From Geobacter sp. AOG1 (GTDB lineage: Bacteria > Desulfobacterota > Desulfuromonadia > Geobacterales > Geobacteraceae), in assembly GCF_019972315.1 (NCBI RefSeq), contig NZ_BLIZ01000001.1, positions 3,115,404-3,179,403 of the forward strand: a stretch of 64,000 nucleotides of DNA. Direction: 5' to 3'. Positions 9,468-19,256 of this stretch are shown here, in pieces (position 1 is the stretch's first letter; each line of letters opens with the position of its first letter). The notes below the pieces were generated by a model, which worked only from the letters and a program-made list of their open reading frames with translations, did not search any database and had not been told where the DNA came from. The position numbers were made by a program, and so were the translations under genes.

Positions 9468-10454
9468 CTAGGACTGCCAGCGCACCAGGACCGATCCCCA
9501 GGTGAGCCCGCCGCCGAAAGCGTCGAACAGCAGGAGGTCGTCTTTCCTGAGCCGACCGGACCGATTCACTTCATCGAGAGCAATCGGGATGGAGGCACCG
9601 GACGTGTTCCCGTAGCGTTCGAGATTGACGTAGACCTTGTCTCCATCCAGCCCGAGACGCTTGCCAATGGCATCGATTATGCGTCGGTTGGCCTGGTGGG
9701 GGATGAAAAGATCGATATCGCCTACCGTCAGGTTGTTGGAATTCAGCGCTTCGTGGGCAACCTCTTCCATGGCCCGCACCGCCAGCTTGAACACCTCGTT
9801 ACCCTGCATGGAAATATAGATGAGCCTGTCGTCGAGCGTCTTCTGGGTCGCCGGATTGCGATTTCCGCACCCCCGCTGGCAGAGGAGCTCCCAGTAGCTG
9901 CCGTCACTGTGGATGTGGGTAGAAAGTATCCCAGCCTCCCCTTCCCTGGCCTCAACGACCACCGCACCGGCGCCATCACCAAACAGACAGCAGGTGTTCC
10001 GGTCAGTCCAGTCAACGATACGGGAGAGGACCTCCGCCCCGATCACCAGGATCTTGCTGGCGGCGCCGCAGCGGATTGCCTTGTCCGCAAGGGAAAGGCC
10101 ATAGAGAAAACCGGAGCAGGCTGCTGATATATCGAAGGCAGCTGCTTTCGTTGCTTTGAGGTTATGCTGCACGATACATGCGGTTGCAGGAAAGGGGAAA
10201 TCGGGAGTAACGGTGGCGACGATAATCTGGTCAAGCTCATCCGCATGGACACCGGCCATCTGCAGGGCACCCTCGGCAGCCCGGGTGGCAAACATCGAGG
10301 TAAACTCGCCGTCTCCAGCTATATGCCGTTCCTTAATGCCAGTCCTGGTGGTTACCCATTCGTCGCTGGTATCCACCATTTTTTCCAGATCGAGATTGGT
10401 CAGAATCCTGTCGGGCACCGCTGAACCGGTGCCGGTGATCGTAGCCCGCTGCAT
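9468..10454 (-). CDS. fabH: Beta-ketoacyl-ACP synthase III
   Basis: 328 residues. Initiates fatty-acid synthesis from acyl-CoA and malonyl-ACP. Catalytic C113 in DISAACSGFLYGL, with histidine in IPHQANRRIID and the following Asn completing the Cys-His-Asn triad; ends GGGLTWGSVLVRW. ATG at 10454 has GTGGAG four bases upstream and is preferred to the GTG three codons earlier. It starts 14 bp after plsX, the usual plsX-fabH pairing. Confidence 0.97.
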   Translation of the reverse strand: MQRATITGTGSAVPDRILTNLDLEKMVDTSDEWVTTRTGIKERHIAGDGEFTSMFATRAAEGALQMAGVHADELDQIIVATVTPDFPFPATACIVQHNLKATKAAAFDISAACSGFLYGLSLADKAIRCGAASKILVIGAEVLSRIVDWTDRNTCCLFGDGAGAVVVEAREGEAGILSTHIHSDGSYWELLCQRGCGNRNPATQKTLDDRLIYISMQGNEVFKLAVRAMEEVAHEALNSNNLTVGDIDLFIPHQANRRIIDAIGKRLGLDGDKVYVNLERYGNTSGASIPIALDEVNRSGRLRKDDLLLFDAFGGGLTWGSVLVRWQS

Positions 10455-10468
10455 CCGCTCCACCTTAT

Positions 10469-11509
10469 CTAACCGGTCGCCTGATCCTGCAATGGCTCGC
10501 GCTGTTGTACGGTAATTGGGTAATTTGCCTGGAGCTTTTCCGCCATTCGCTCATTCACCCCTTTTTCTACGAATTCATGGGCAAACCGGATGGCATTCTT
10601 TATCGCCTTGGCATTGGAGCCGCCATGACTAATCATGCCGACGCCGTTGATGCCAAGGAGCGGCGCGCCGCCGTACTCGGCATAATCCACCTTCTTTTTG
10701 AAATTGTTGAACGCTTTGCGGGCGAGGAGGTAACCGACCCGGGCAATCAAGCTCTGCTTGAATTCATCCTTGAGCATCTTCCCCACCGCCTCGGCGAGCC
10801 CCTCTGACAGCTTCAGCACCACGTTGCCGACAAAACCGTCACAGACCACTACGTCCACGAGACCGTAAAAGATGTCACGCCCTTCCACATAGCCAGCATA
10901 ATCAAAGGGTATCTTTTTCAGGATGGCGGTGGTTTCCCGGGTCAGGTCGTTCCCTTTACTCTCCTCTTCACCGTTGGAAAGCAGGCCGATGCGGGGGGTG
11001 GCAATCCCCATCACGGAACGTGCGTACACCTCCCCCATGATGGCAAACTGGACAAGGTTGAGCGGTTTGCAATCCACATTCCCCCCCACATCCAGCACCA
11101 GTGTGCGATCGCGCAGCGTGGGGAAAACTTGGGCTATGGCCGGTCGGTCAATACCGGGAAGGCGCTTGAGTACGAACATCCCTGCCGCCATGGTCGCACC
11201 GGAGTTGCCGGCACTCACCACTGCAGCCGCTTTTCCTGCCTTCACCAGTTCAAAGGCGACCCGGATGGAAGAGTCTTTTTTCTTCCTTACGGCATCCGAC
11301 GGTGAATCGTGCATCCCCACAACTTCGCTTGCGTGGTGTACAACGATATCAAGCCCCTTGCAATCGTGTTTTGCAAGTTCTTGACGAAGCCTGTCGGTAT
11401 CGCCCACCAGAGTAACGGGAATGCCAAATTCCCTCACAGCGGCTACAGCCCCTTCAACTTCGACAACCGGAGCGTTATCGCCACCCATCGCATCAACAGC
11501 AACTCTCAT
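10469..11509 (-). CDS. plsX: Phosphate acyltransferase PlsX
   Basis: 346 residues. Makes acyl-phosphate from acyl-ACP, linking fatty-acid and phospholipid synthesis at the membrane surface. N-terminal [24 protein letters not shown] and the [15 protein letters not shown] segment are family hallmarks. ATG 11509 has AGGGG 5 bases upstream; an ATG five codons earlier lacks one. Preceded by rpmF and followed by fabH, the standard order. Confidence 0.97.
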   Translation of the reverse strand: MRVAVDAMGGDNAPVVEVEGAVAAVREFGIPVTLVGDTDRLRQELAKHDCKGLDIVVHHASEVVGMHDSPSDAVRKKKDSSIRVAFELVKAGKAAAVVSAGNSGATMAAGMFVLKRLPGIDRPAIAQVFPTLRDRTLVLDVGGNVDCKPLNLVQFAIMGEVYARSVMGIATPRIGLLSNGEEESKGNDLTRETTAILKKIPFDYAGYVEGRDIFYGLVDVVVCDGFVGNVVLKLSEGLAEAVGKMLKDEFKQSLIARVGYLLARKAFNNFKKKVDYAEYGGAPLLGINGVGMISHGGSNAKAIKNAIRFAHEFVEKGVNERMAEKLQANYPITVQQREPLQDQATG

Positions 11510-11557
11510 ATGACCCCTAGGCATGGCTGTCCGGCCGGGAGGGCCGGGACAACAAAC

Positions 11558-11740
11558 TTACAGATCTTCTGCCTTCAGAACTTCTTTGCCTTTATAGGTG
11601 CCGCAGGAAGGACAGGCACGGTGGGGAAGTTTGGGGGCCTTGCACTGGGGGCAGGTCGAAGCATTGGGCGGGGTAAGGAAATCATGTGCCCTTCTCATAT
11701 TCTTGCGGGACTTGGACGTTTTCTTCTTAGGTACTGCCAT
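11558..11740 (-). CDS. rpmF: 50S ribosomal protein L32
   Basis: 60 residues. The N-terminus [20 protein letters not shown] is universal for L32; two CxxC pairs (CPQC and CPSC) make the zinc-binding C+ form. ATG preceded by GGAGA. Lies 12 bp after the DUF177 gene, the widely conserved yceD-rpmF pair. Confidence 0.98.
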   Translation of the reverse strand: MAVPKKKTSKSRKNMRRAHDFLTPPNASTCPQCKAPKLPHRACPSCGTYKGKEVLKAEDL

Positions 11741-11752
11741 GGTAGTTCTCCT

Positions 11753-12292
11753 TTACTTTTCTGCCTTGAAGTTCTTCAAGGCGCTGAATTTCGGATTAAT
11801 GCCCTGCCGGTCGCAGCCGCATTCGGCCACATTCAGGTCTGCACCACAGTTGCCACAAAGCCCCCGGCAATCCTCCCGGCAAAGAGGCTTGAAGGGAATT
11901 GCCAGCAGCACCTGCTCGGCAATCTCGGCGGAAAAATCTATTTCTTCCCCTTCATAGGTAGCCGATATGAGATCTTCCTCGGCCAGTTCAACCTCTTCTT
12001 CGTCCTGAGGCAGCCCTGTGTCCTTTGAATAGAAGATGGTAAATGCCGACGCCACATCATGCACGGTTTCACCAAGACAGCGGGAACACCCCATACCAAC
12101 GGAAGTTGCCACGCTACCATGAACCCTTATATGGTCATATTCCCTGATGATGGTGAGGCTTACGGAGAGCGGCTTCACAAAACGGCATTCGCCGGCCGTC
12201 TCCATTGCATGCAGGGTCGGGTAATCGACGACCTGCTCCTCACCGACAAGCACCAGCTCTTTGTCTTTTATGTCATGTACGCGAATTTTCAC
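11753..12292 (-). CDS. DUF177 (YceD) family protein
   Basis: 179 residues from a GTG start. YceD/DUF177 proteins almost always precede rpmF and are implicated in 23S rRNA processing in plants and bacteria. Visible: CSRCLGE near residue 75, an acidic middle (DEEEVELAEEDL) and the C-terminal cysteine cluster CREDCRGLCGNCGADLN, probably zinc-binding. It is first in the operon; its start is about 28 nt after the predicted transcription start and has no strong ribosome binding site. Confidence 0.9.
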   Translation of the reverse strand: MKIRVHDIKDKELVLVGEEQVVDYPTLHAMETAGECRFVKPLSVSLTIIREYDHIRVHGSVATSVGMGCSRCLGETVHDVASAFTIFYSKDTGLPQDEEEVELAEEDLISATYEGEEIDFSAEIAEQVLLAIPFKPLCREDCRGLCGNCGADLNVAECGCDRQGINPKFSALKNFKAEK

Positions 12293-12326
12293 TTAATAAC
12301 CCGTAGCGCCGCATCCAAAGCTTTCC

Positions 12327-12354
12327 AGTATATAGATGGGGAAGTTTTTGTCAA
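12327..12354 (-). promoter_or_regulatory. Sigma-70 promoter of the DUF177-rpmF-fab operon
   Basis: On the minus strand a perfect -35 TTGACA (12349-12354) and -10 TATACT (12327-12332) are separated by 16 bp. The predicted start is about 28 bp before the GTG of the DUF177 gene. It lies in the 312-bp gap 12293-12604. The rest of that gap has only a 61-codon plus-strand frame without family resemblance, and I see nothing else in it. No FapR- or FadR-like palindrome was recognised. Confidence 0.75.
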
Positions 12355-12604
12355 GGAAAATCAGTCACTAGGGTATGCCAAGTCCCCAGTTGCGGGCACA
12401 TTTCTAATACCCTATTCACCCGTAATTTGCAAGAAGAAAGGATGTCGTCCTCGACGCCTGGCAAACCACTGTTTGTCTCACATCGTGGAGCAATAAAAAT
12501 CAGAACCAGCCGGCAAGAAGGGGGCGACATAGACATGCGGAAACGTGCGTTGAGTAACCTCCGACGAAGCCATCAGCCCAGTTGTTTGATTACGACGCGG
12601 GCCA

Positions 12605-12955
12605 TCAGATGATTATTGTCTCACCCGGTCTGAGCGGAGGTTGATGAGGTGAATTGATACTTCGGAAGAAAAGGGCAAAAAAAAGCGCTATAGCTGCAAC
12701 GAGAACCAGAATGGTGCGTGCGAGCCTCACGCGATTGTCCGTCCCACTGCGGAGTACTCCTGCAAGGGCAATCATGATTCCCAGACCACTGCAAAGGCCA
12801 CCACAAAAGAGTCCGAGCGCAATAAAACGTTTCTGTCCCGAGACCGTGAGTGAAAGAAGCTGGGTGACGTCGTTGTTGAAGAACGTGGCGAGAGTAATGG
12901 CGACTATGCCGGCAATTATCAGGTTCAGACCCGACTTGACAGTACGTGTGTTCAT
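12605..12955 (-). CDS. Small membrane protein, unknown function
   Basis: 116 residues, not recognised. Three hydrophobic segments are visible: about 10-28 (LNLIIAGIVAITLATFF), 45-68 (LGLFCGGLCSGLGIMIALAGV) and 80-98 (ILVLVAAIALFFALFF). It ends in a polar proline-rich tail. The start lies 16 bp after the Sua5-type gene, so it is probably the last gene of that transcript. No domain assigned. Confidence 0.65.
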   Translation of the reverse strand: MNTRTVKSGLNLIIAGIVAITLATFFNNDVTQLLSLTVSGQKRFIALGLFCGGLCSGLGIMIALAGVLRSGTDNRVRLARTILVLVAAIALFFALFFRSINSPHQPPLRPGETIII

Positions 12956-12971
12956 GTAATGAGGCAGCCTT

Positions 12972-13580
12972 TCAAACGCACCAGCTCACGTCCCCCATCC
13001 CCTTGCGAAGCACTTCGGGGACACCACCCACCAGGCTGACTACCGAACTCACCTCGGCTGACAGGAACCCCCCGTCGACAATGAGGTCGAGCTGCTTCCC
13101 CATAGACTGTTCGACGAGGAAGGGATCGCCTATCGGTTCTTCACCCGAAAGGTTGGCACTGGTGGTAATGATGGGATGACCGAGCTTCTGTACCAGGGAG
13201 AGGCAGATCGGATTGTCGGGAATCCTGATCCCGACGGTCTTCTGTTTGGTCTGCACGAGATCGGGAACAATGGAGGAGGCTTCCATGACGAAGGTATAGG
13301 GGCCCGGCAGGAGGCGCTTCATAACCTTGAAGGCATAATTGCTCACCTTGGCATAGCGGGCAACTTCGGAGAGATCGGAACATATGAACGAAAAGGGTTT
13401 TTTCTTCTCACGCTGCTTGAGGAGGTATATCCGCTCGATCCCCTTTTTGTTGAAGATACTGCAACCGATGCCGTAGGTCGTGTCGGTGGGATAGGCAATG
13501 ATGCCTCCACTCTCCAGCACCTCTACAACCTTGGCAATCAGCCGTTCCTGCGGATTATCCGGATTTATCGCCAGTAGCAT
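12972..13580 (-). CDS. Sua5/YciO/YrdC family, L-threonylcarbamoyladenylate synthase
   Basis: 202 residues, YrdC-like domain alone (no Sua5 C-terminal extension). The family makes threonylcarbamoyl-AMP for the t6A37 modification of ANN-decoding tRNAs, though the YciO subgroup is less well defined. Motifs: GGIIAYPTDTTYGIGC near residue 25, KQREKKKPF, LLPGPYTFVM, GIRIPDN and ITTSANLSGEEP. The ATG at 13580 follows the upstream stop by one base (TGACATG), indicating translational coupling to the aminopeptidase. Confidence 0.88.
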   Translation of the reverse strand: MLLAINPDNPQERLIAKVVEVLESGGIIAYPTDTTYGIGCSIFNKKGIERIYLLKQREKKKPFSFICSDLSEVARYAKVSNYAFKVMKRLLPGPYTFVMEASSIVPDLVQTKQKTVGIRIPDNPICLSLVQKLGHPIITTSANLSGEEPIGDPFLVEQSMGKQLDLIVDGGFLSAEVSSVVSLVGGVPEVLRKGMGDVSWCV

Positions 13581-13581
13581 G

Positions 13582-14685
13582 TCAATCACGCGGGTTGAGG
13601 TCGAGCAGGCTCTTGTGCACGAACCGGCCATCCTTCTGGATAAGGGTAGTGTCGAACCATATCTCCCCGTCCCCCTTGAGCAGCTTCACCATGTCCCAGT
13701 GGACTGCCGAGCGGTTGCCGTTGTCACACTCGTCGTAACACTGGGCGGGAGTAAAATGGATCGAGCCGAAAATCTTCTCGTCGAAGAGGATGTTCCTCAT
13801 CGGCTCCGTAATGCCGGGGTTCACGCCAATGGCAAACTCACCGACATAGCGGGCACCGGGATCGGTATCGAGAATCCTGTTGAGCTCCCCGTCCATGCCG
13901 GGGGATGTGGCTTTGACGATCTTCCCCTTGCGGAACTCCAGCCGGACAGAAGTAAACTCCTTCCCCTGGTACAGGGTGGGGCAGTTGTAGGTGATATGCC
14001 CTTCCACCGATTCCTTGACCGGTGCGGTGAATACCTCGCCGTCAGGTATGTTGAACCGCCCGTCGCACTTGATGCCGGGAAGTCCCTTGATGCTGAAGGA
14101 AAGATCGGTATCGGATGCAACGATCCGGACCCGGTCGGCCTTGTCCATCAGCTTCTTCAGCTTGTCCTGTTTCCGCGACTCCTGCGACCAATCGATACAG
14201 CAGGCAGCGAAGAGGTAATCCTCGTACTCCTCCAGGCTCATCTTGGCTTCCTGGGCAGCACCGTGGGTTGGATACCGGGTGATGACCCAGCGGGTGTGCT
14301 CGACCCGCCAGTCGCTGATCGGCCTGACCACCTTGGCGTACTCGATCATCCCCTCCTGCCGCGCCTTGGCCAGGGCCATGGAATTGTCGCCGGCGGAGAT
14401 GGCGATAAAGACGTTCACCTTTTTCATGAAGTCGAGCTTGTGCTGGGGGAAATAGGTCAACTGCTCCCTGCTGGCACGGTTATAGAAATGGCGGCTCAGT
14501 TCGGGAAGGGAAAAATCGTACTCCACATAGCGAGCCCCCTTGCCGAGACACTGGAGGTAAAGCTCCTTGACGAGTGGTGCCGCCTCGAAGCCACTGGCGC
14601 TGATAAGCACCACATCACCCTTTTTCACCCGGGTGGAATAGTTGACCAGAACTTCTGCCAGCCTGGCAATCCGCGGATCATTCAT
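13582..14685 (-). CDS. M29 family aminopeptidase (AmpS/PepS-like)
   Basis: 367 residues. Thermophilic-aminopeptidase family, two-metal exopeptidases. Probable metal ligands: the Glu in NIPDGEVFTAP, the Glu in YVGEFAIGVNPGI, and His/Asp in GSIHFTPAQCYDE and SAVHWDMV. The domain runs the full length. Two ATGs compete (14691, 14685); AAGGA lies 6 bases from 14685 but abuts 14691, so the second is used. Between dut and the Sua5-type gene on the minus strand. Confidence 0.88.
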   Translation of the reverse strand: MNDPRIARLAEVLVNYSTRVKKGDVVLISASGFEAAPLVKELYLQCLGKGARYVEYDFSLPELSRHFYNRASREQLTYFPQHKLDFMKKVNVFIAISAGDNSMALAKARQEGMIEYAKVVRPISDWRVEHTRWVITRYPTHGAAQEAKMSLEEYEDYLFAACCIDWSQESRKQDKLKKLMDKADRVRIVASDTDLSFSIKGLPGIKCDGRFNIPDGEVFTAPVKESVEGHITYNCPTLYQGKEFTSVRLEFRKGKIVKATSPGMDGELNRILDTDPGARYVGEFAIGVNPGITEPMRNILFDEKIFGSIHFTPAQCYDECDNGNRSAVHWDMVKLLKGDGEIWFDTTLIQKDGRFVHKSLLDLNPRD

Positions 14686-14734
14686 CGTCATTCCTTTTCA
14701 TGCAAAAGTGAACAGCCCTGGCAAATTCACACCG

Positions 14735-15202
14735 TCATCGCCCCGTATGACCGAAACCACCGTCACCACGACGGGTCTCGTCAAGGTCGTTGACCTCTAC
14801 CAATAACGCGCGGCAGACTTGCGCCACCACCAGTTGGGCGATCCGTTCGCCACTCTTTATAGTGAACGGATCGATACCGTGGTTGATGACAATCACCCCG
14901 ATCTCTCCACGATAATCCGCGTCGATGGTGCCGGGGGAATTGACCAAGGCGATGCCGTGCCTGAGGGCCAGACCGCTCCGGGGGCGCACCTGAGCTTCGT
15001 ACCCGGCAGGAAGGGCAATGGCGATGCCGGTAGTAACGAGGAAGCGCTCCCCTGGTCGGAGCACCACGTCAGCGGCCAAATCTGCATAGAGGTCCATGCC
15101 GGCGGCATGATGGGTCATGTAGTGGGGGAGAGGATTGCCCCCCCCCCTCACCCGCTTGATCCGTACCGGAATTTTCGTTGAATCGTCGGTCATCGGAGGC
15201 AT
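14735..15202 (-). CDS. dut: dUTP diphosphatase
   Basis: 155 residues, trimeric dUTPase fold. Hydrolyses dUTP to dUMP and PPi. All five motifs are present in order: [38 protein letters not shown] and [11 protein letters not shown]. The ATG immediately follows the stop of the M16 peptidase gene; a second ATG at 15193 is possible. The coupling to a zinc-peptidase gene is a common arrangement. Confidence 0.96.
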   Translation of the reverse strand: MPPMTDDSTKIPVRIKRVRGGGNPLPHYMTHHAAGMDLYADLAADVVLRPGERFLVTTGIAIALPAGYEAQVRPRSGLALRHGIALVNSPGTIDADYRGEIGVIVINHGIDPFTIKSGERIAQLVVAQVCRALLVEVNDLDETRRGDGGFGHTGR

Positions 15203-16459
15203 CTAGAGCGTGATATCCGCGGTCGTAAGGTTAACGTCGTCCAGCTTCCCCATCATTTCCAGAGTAAAGCTGGCATCATCGAGGAATTCATGGCTTAGTT
15301 GGAGCAGGCTTTCCAAGGTGACCCGGTCGAAACCGTCCATGATTTCGGCTATAGGCTGGTAGCATCCGAAATAGATCTCGTTTTTTGCCAGCTTTGACAT
15401 GCGGTTGTCGCTGCTTTCAAGGGAAAGGAGAAGGTTCCCCTTCAATTGTTCGCGAGCAGAATCCAGTTCAACCTGTGAAACCGGTTCCTCTTTCAGGCGT
15501 CTGAGTTCACGCAGGATGATCTCCAGCACATCCGTACAGCGCTCACGGCTCGTCCCGGCATAAATGACCAGGGAACCGGCATCGGAATGGGAAGCCATGT
15601 ATGAATAGATGGAGTAGACAAGGCCGAGTTTCTCCCGTACCTCCTGGAACAGGCGTGAACTCATGCTCCCTCCCAGGATGGTGTTGAGGATAAAGGCGGA
15701 GAACCGCTGAGGGTGGTTCTGGGCCGGGCCACGGCTCCCGAGGCAAATGTGTACCTGCTCAAGCTCTCTGTGGATAAGTTCTACCTTTTTCTCATAGACC
15801 GGTTGCTGGCAATCAGTCCGTCCGCTCCCTCCGGCGATGGCAGTGAAAAGGCCGTTCAGCAGTTCGAGAAGCTTTTTATGGCTGACATTGCCGGCGGCGG
15901 TAACAATAATGTCCTCCGCCCGGTACATCGTATCCTTGTAGTCGACAATCGATGAGCGGGTAAGGCCGTTGACGCTCTCCTCGCTGCCGATGATGGACAT
16001 GCCAAGGGGATGACCACGCCAGAAATTCTGGTGGAACAGGTCGTGAATGTAATCGTCCGGATTATCCTCCAGCATGCCGATCTCCTGGAGAATGACCTTG
16101 CGTTCCTTTTCTATCTCATCGCTGTCGAAACGGGAATTAAGGAAGATATCGGCCAGAAGGTCAATAGCCCGGGGGAGAAACGCGTCGAGCACCTTGGCAT
16201 AGTAGCAGACGTATTCGCGGCTAGTAAAGGCGTTCAGCACCCCTCCCATCGAATCTATCTCCCGGGCAATATCCAAGGCACTGCGATGTTCCGTCCCCTT
16301 GAACATGAGATGTTCGATGAAATGGGCGACGCCGTTCAGACCAGGAAGCTCATGGCGGGAACCGTTGGCCACCCAGATGCCGATGGAAACGGAATGGGCG
16401 TGGGGCATCTGCTCGGTAATAACCCGGATGCCGCTATCCAGAATGGTTTTATTGATCAT
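15203..16459 (-). CDS. M16 family zinc peptidase (processing-protease type)
   Basis: 418 residues, two M16 halves. The inverted zinc motif HFIEH is at about 45-49 in NGVAHFIEHLMFKGT, with the distal Glu in the following helix (EIDSMGGVLNAFTSREY). The C-terminal half lacks the motif, as expected. Members are often next to pnp and dut; most are uncharacterised, cytoplasmic relatives of mitochondrial processing peptidase. It starts after the pnp terminator, so it probably has its own promoter. Confidence 0.92.
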   Translation of the reverse strand: MINKTILDSGIRVITEQMPHAHSVSIGIWVANGSRHELPGLNGVAHFIEHLMFKGTEHRSALDIAREIDSMGGVLNAFTSREYVCYYAKVLDAFLPRAIDLLADIFLNSRFDSDEIEKERKVILQEIGMLEDNPDDYIHDLFHQNFWRGHPLGMSIIGSEESVNGLTRSSIVDYKDTMYRAEDIIVTAAGNVSHKKLLELLNGLFTAIAGGSGRTDCQQPVYEKKVELIHRELEQVHICLGSRGPAQNHPQRFSAFILNTILGGSMSSRLFQEVREKLGLVYSIYSYMASHSDAGSLVIYAGTSRERCTDVLEIILRELRRLKEEPVSQVELDSAREQLKGNLLLSLESSDNRMSKLAKNEIYFGCYQPIAEIMDGFDRVTLESLLQLSHEFLDDASFTLEMMGKLDDVNLTTADITL

Positions 16460-16530
16460 AGGTCTACTATACCGTGTAACGGATAAATTTCCACGCGGTC
16501 AATGGATACGTCCCCGCCGTTAACCGAAAA

Positions 16531-16560
16531 AAGAGGCGGCGATATGCATCGCCGCCTCTT
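16531..16560 (-). terminator. Terminator downstream of pnp
   Basis: Perfect 13-bp stem AAGAGGCGGCGAT / ATCGCCGCCTCTT with a 4-base loop and a T-run on the minus-strand side, 31 bp after the pnp stop. Ends the rimP-pnp transcript. Confidence 0.93.
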
Positions 16561-16591
16561 CCTGTCAACTTCCGGGCGGAGTGCCGGCGGT

Positions 16592-18685
16592 TCAGTTTTC
16601 CGGCAGGGTTGCCCCAAGGGCTTCCTTGCGGGAGAGTTTGATTTTCCCCTGCTTGTCTATACCGATACACTTGACGAGGACCTTGTCCCCTTCGTTCAGG
16701 ATATCGGTGACGTTCTTGACTCGCTCTTTGTCCAGTTCGGAGATGTGCACCAGACCATCGGTTCCCGGGAAAATCTCCACGAAGGCGCCGAACTCCATGA
16801 CCTTTCTGACAGTCCCCATGTAGAGTTTGCCTTCTTCAGCCTCGGCGGTCAGGTCCCGGATCATCTTGATGGCCAGGTCGCAGGCGGCCTTGTCGTGGCT
16901 CGCGATGTTGATCTTGCCGCTATCCTCGATGTCGATGGAAACGCCAGTCGCCTCGGTGATCCCGCGAATGTTCTTGCCGCCGGAACCGATGACGTCGCGG
17001 ATCTTGTCGGTCTTTACCCAGATGGTGGTGATGCGCGGTGCGTAGGTTGAAAGGTCGGGACGTGATGCGGAAAGGGTCTCCGCCATCTTGCCAAGTATAT
17101 GGAGCCGTCCTTCCCGGGCCTGGGCGAGGGCCTTCTTCATGATCTCCTTGGAAACGCCGGTAATCTTGATGTCCATCTGGAGGGCGGTGACACCTTCGGC
17201 AGTGCCGGCTACCTTGAAGTCCATGTCCCCCAGGTGGTCCTCGTCACCGAGGATGTCGGAGAGGATGGCAACATCGTCCCCTTCTTTTATGAGCCCCATG
17301 GCGATGCCGGCCACCGGAGCGCATATGGGGATACCGGCATCCATCATGGACAGGGACCCGCCGCAGACCGTGGCCATAGACGAGGAACCGTTGCTCTCCA
17401 GGGTATCGGAAACGATACGGATGGTGTAGGGAAAGTCATCGTGCTTGGGAAGTACCCGTGCCAAGGCCCGTTCGGCAAGGGCGCCGTGGCCGATCTCGCG
17501 GCGGCCAGGTCCGAGCCGGAAACTCGTTTCACCCACCGAGAACGGCGGGAAGTTGTAGTGAAGGAGAAAACGCTTCTTGCTTTCACCGTAGAGTGAATCG
17601 ATCCGTTGTTCGTCGCTGGAGGTCCCGAGAGTAGCAGCAACCAGGGCCTGAGTCTCACCCCGGGTGAAGAGCGCCGAGCCATGGGCACGGGGGAGCAGGC
17701 TGGCCTCGGTCGTAATCGGCCGGATGGTCTTAGTGTCCCGCCCATCGATCCGCTCGCCGTCCTTGATGATATGCTCGCGCACCAGGATGTATTCGAAATC
17801 GCCGAGGATTCCCTTGATTTCCTTCGCGCGCCCCTCGTAGTCGGGGAGCAGCGCCTCCAGAACCTCACCGGTAATGGCATCGATCCGGTCGTGACGCTCA
17901 CCCTTGGTCTTGATCCTGACGGCTTCCTTCATCTTTGCGTAGGCCAGGTCGGAAACACGGGCCCTGAGAGCCTCGTCAACTACCGGGGGAGTGATCTCCC
18001 GCTTGGGGACGCCAGCTTTCTTCTTCAACTCTTCCTGAGCAGCCAGGATGGGCTGAACTGCGGCATGACCGAAAAAGATCGCCTCCAGCATGACTTCTTC
18101 GGGTACGATCGCCGCACCACCTTCTACCATGCAGATGGCATCTTTACTGGCTGCGACGACGATCTCGATGTCGCTCATTTCCAGCTGCTCTGCAGTCGGG
18201 TTGGCCACGAATTCCCCATCGACCCGGCCCACCTTCACACCTGCGATGGGGCCGAAGAAGGGGATATCGGAGACTTCCAGGGCGGCTGAGGCGCCGATCA
18301 TGGAAAGGATACTGGGGTCGTTGTCCTTGTCCGCAGAGATGACCGTGGCCATGATCTGGGTGTCGTTGAGGAAGTTCTCGGGGAAAAGCGGCCGGATCGG
18401 CCGGTCGATGAGCCGGCAGGTGAGGGTCTCATTGTCCGACGGGCGTGCTTCGCGCTTGAAGAAGCCACCGGGGATCTTACCTCCCGCATAGGCCTTCTCC
18501 TGATAATTGACAGTCAGGGGGAAGAAATCCTGCCCCTCCTTCGCCGTCTTGGTCGCCACCGCCGTCACCAGCACCATGGTGTCGCCACAACTCACGACCA
18601 CCGCGCCGTTGGCCTGCTTTGCCATCTTGCCGGTAGCGATGGTTATGGTCCTGCCACTGAATTCTACCTGTACTTTTTGTTCCAT
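16592..18685 (-). CDS. pnp: Polyribonucleotide nucleotidyltransferase (PNPase)
   Basis: 697 residues. Phosphorolytic 3'-5' exoribonuclease. Two RNase PH-like domains (about 1-210 and 310-545) flank an all-alpha domain; a KH domain follows at about 555-610 ([17 protein letters not shown]) and an S1 domain at about 620-690 ([18 protein letters not shown]). [15 protein letters not shown] is the family signature. A longer reading frame to 18829 is not homologous in style; ATG 18685 with GGAG upstream is the start. Follows rpsO across a hairpin-bearing gap. Confidence 0.98.
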   Translation of the reverse strand: MEQKVQVEFSGRTITIATGKMAKQANGAVVVSCGDTMVLVTAVATKTAKEGQDFFPLTVNYQEKAYAGGKIPGGFFKREARPSDNETLTCRLIDRPIRPLFPENFLNDTQIMATVISADKDNDPSILSMIGASAALEVSDIPFFGPIAGVKVGRVDGEFVANPTAEQLEMSDIEIVVAASKDAICMVEGGAAIVPEEVMLEAIFFGHAAVQPILAAQEELKKKAGVPKREITPPVVDEALRARVSDLAYAKMKEAVRIKTKGERHDRIDAITGEVLEALLPDYEGRAKEIKGILGDFEYILVREHIIKDGERIDGRDTKTIRPITTEASLLPRAHGSALFTRGETQALVAATLGTSSDEQRIDSLYGESKKRFLLHYNFPPFSVGETSFRLGPGRREIGHGALAERALARVLPKHDDFPYTIRIVSDTLESNGSSSMATVCGGSLSMMDAGIPICAPVAGIAMGLIKEGDDVAILSDILGDEDHLGDMDFKVAGTAEGVTALQMDIKITGVSKEIMKKALAQAREGRLHILGKMAETLSASRPDLSTYAPRITTIWVKTDKIRDVIGSGGKNIRGITEATGVSIDIEDSGKINIASHDKAACDLAIKMIRDLTAEAEEGKLYMGTVRKVMEFGAFVEIFPGTDGLVHISELDKERVKNVTDILNEGDKVLVKCIGIDKQGKIKLSRKEALGATLPEN

Positions 18686-18790
18686 CTTGTTACGGTCTCC
18701 TCTAGCCTTGATTGTTGGCAGTTGGGGCCGTCGATGCAACAGCAAAACCTGCCGGCTTGGCTGCTCGATCCACGCCCCCAACAAAATAAA

Positions 18791-18866
18791 TGGGCCTTGC
18801 AGCCCATTGGTGAAAAAAAGCAAAGGCAATATATCCCTGACAGACGCCAGAGATATACTGCCTTTT
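18791..18866 (-). other. rpsO-pnp intergenic hairpins
   Basis: Two stem-loops lie between rpsO and pnp. The first (18822-18866) pairs AAAGGCA-n-TATATC with GATATA-n-TGCCTTTT and begins directly after the rpsO stop; the second (18791-18806) is TGGGC / GCCCA followed on the minus strand by a T-rich tract. In E. coli the same gap holds a terminator and an RNase III-cleaved hairpin through which PNPase autoregulates; an equivalent role here is inference. Confidence 0.7.
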
Positions 18867-18867
18867 C

Positions 18868-19134
18868 TTACCTTCTTATGCCGAGTTTCTCGATGACGAC
18901 CTTGTATCTTTCCACATCTTTGCTTTTCAGGTAATCGAGGAGCCGTCGTCTCTGGCCGACAATCTTCAGCAGACCGCGGCGGCTGTGGTGATCCTTCTTG
19001 TGAATCTTGAAATGCTCGGTCAGGTACGTGATCCGCTCGGTCAGAATGGCAATCTGCACTTCAGGAGACCCGGTGTCGCTGTCATGCAGCTTATAGGTAT
19101 TGATAATTTCCTGCTTTTTCTGGGTTACCAGCAT
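18868..19134 (-). CDS. rpsO: 30S ribosomal protein S15
   Basis: 88 residues, standard length. Binds 16S rRNA early in 30S assembly. The [19 protein letters not shown] and [12 protein letters not shown] segments and the terminal LIRR-like end (LGIRR) are typical. The ATG at 19134 has AAGGGGGTG 8 bases upstream; the in-frame extension by nine codons is not needed. Confidence 0.98.
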   Translation of the reverse strand: MLVTQKKQEIINTYKLHDSDTGSPEVQIAILTERITYLTEHFKIHKKDHHSRRGLLKIVGQRRRLLDYLKSKDVERYKVVIEKLGIRR

Positions 19135-19256
19135 CTGGTCACACCCCCTTTCATCGTTCATAGTAGTTGAATATAATCAACGGCCCGGTCAGGCATCGTT
19201 GTTTTTCGGTGCATCAAGTCTTTTACCACAAAGACCGGTACATGTAAAGGGCAAAC

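Noticed and set aside
12427..12612. 61-codon plus-strand frame in the gap upstream of the fab operon
   Set aside because: No ribosome binding site, no recognisable family and overlap with the end of the membrane-protein gene.
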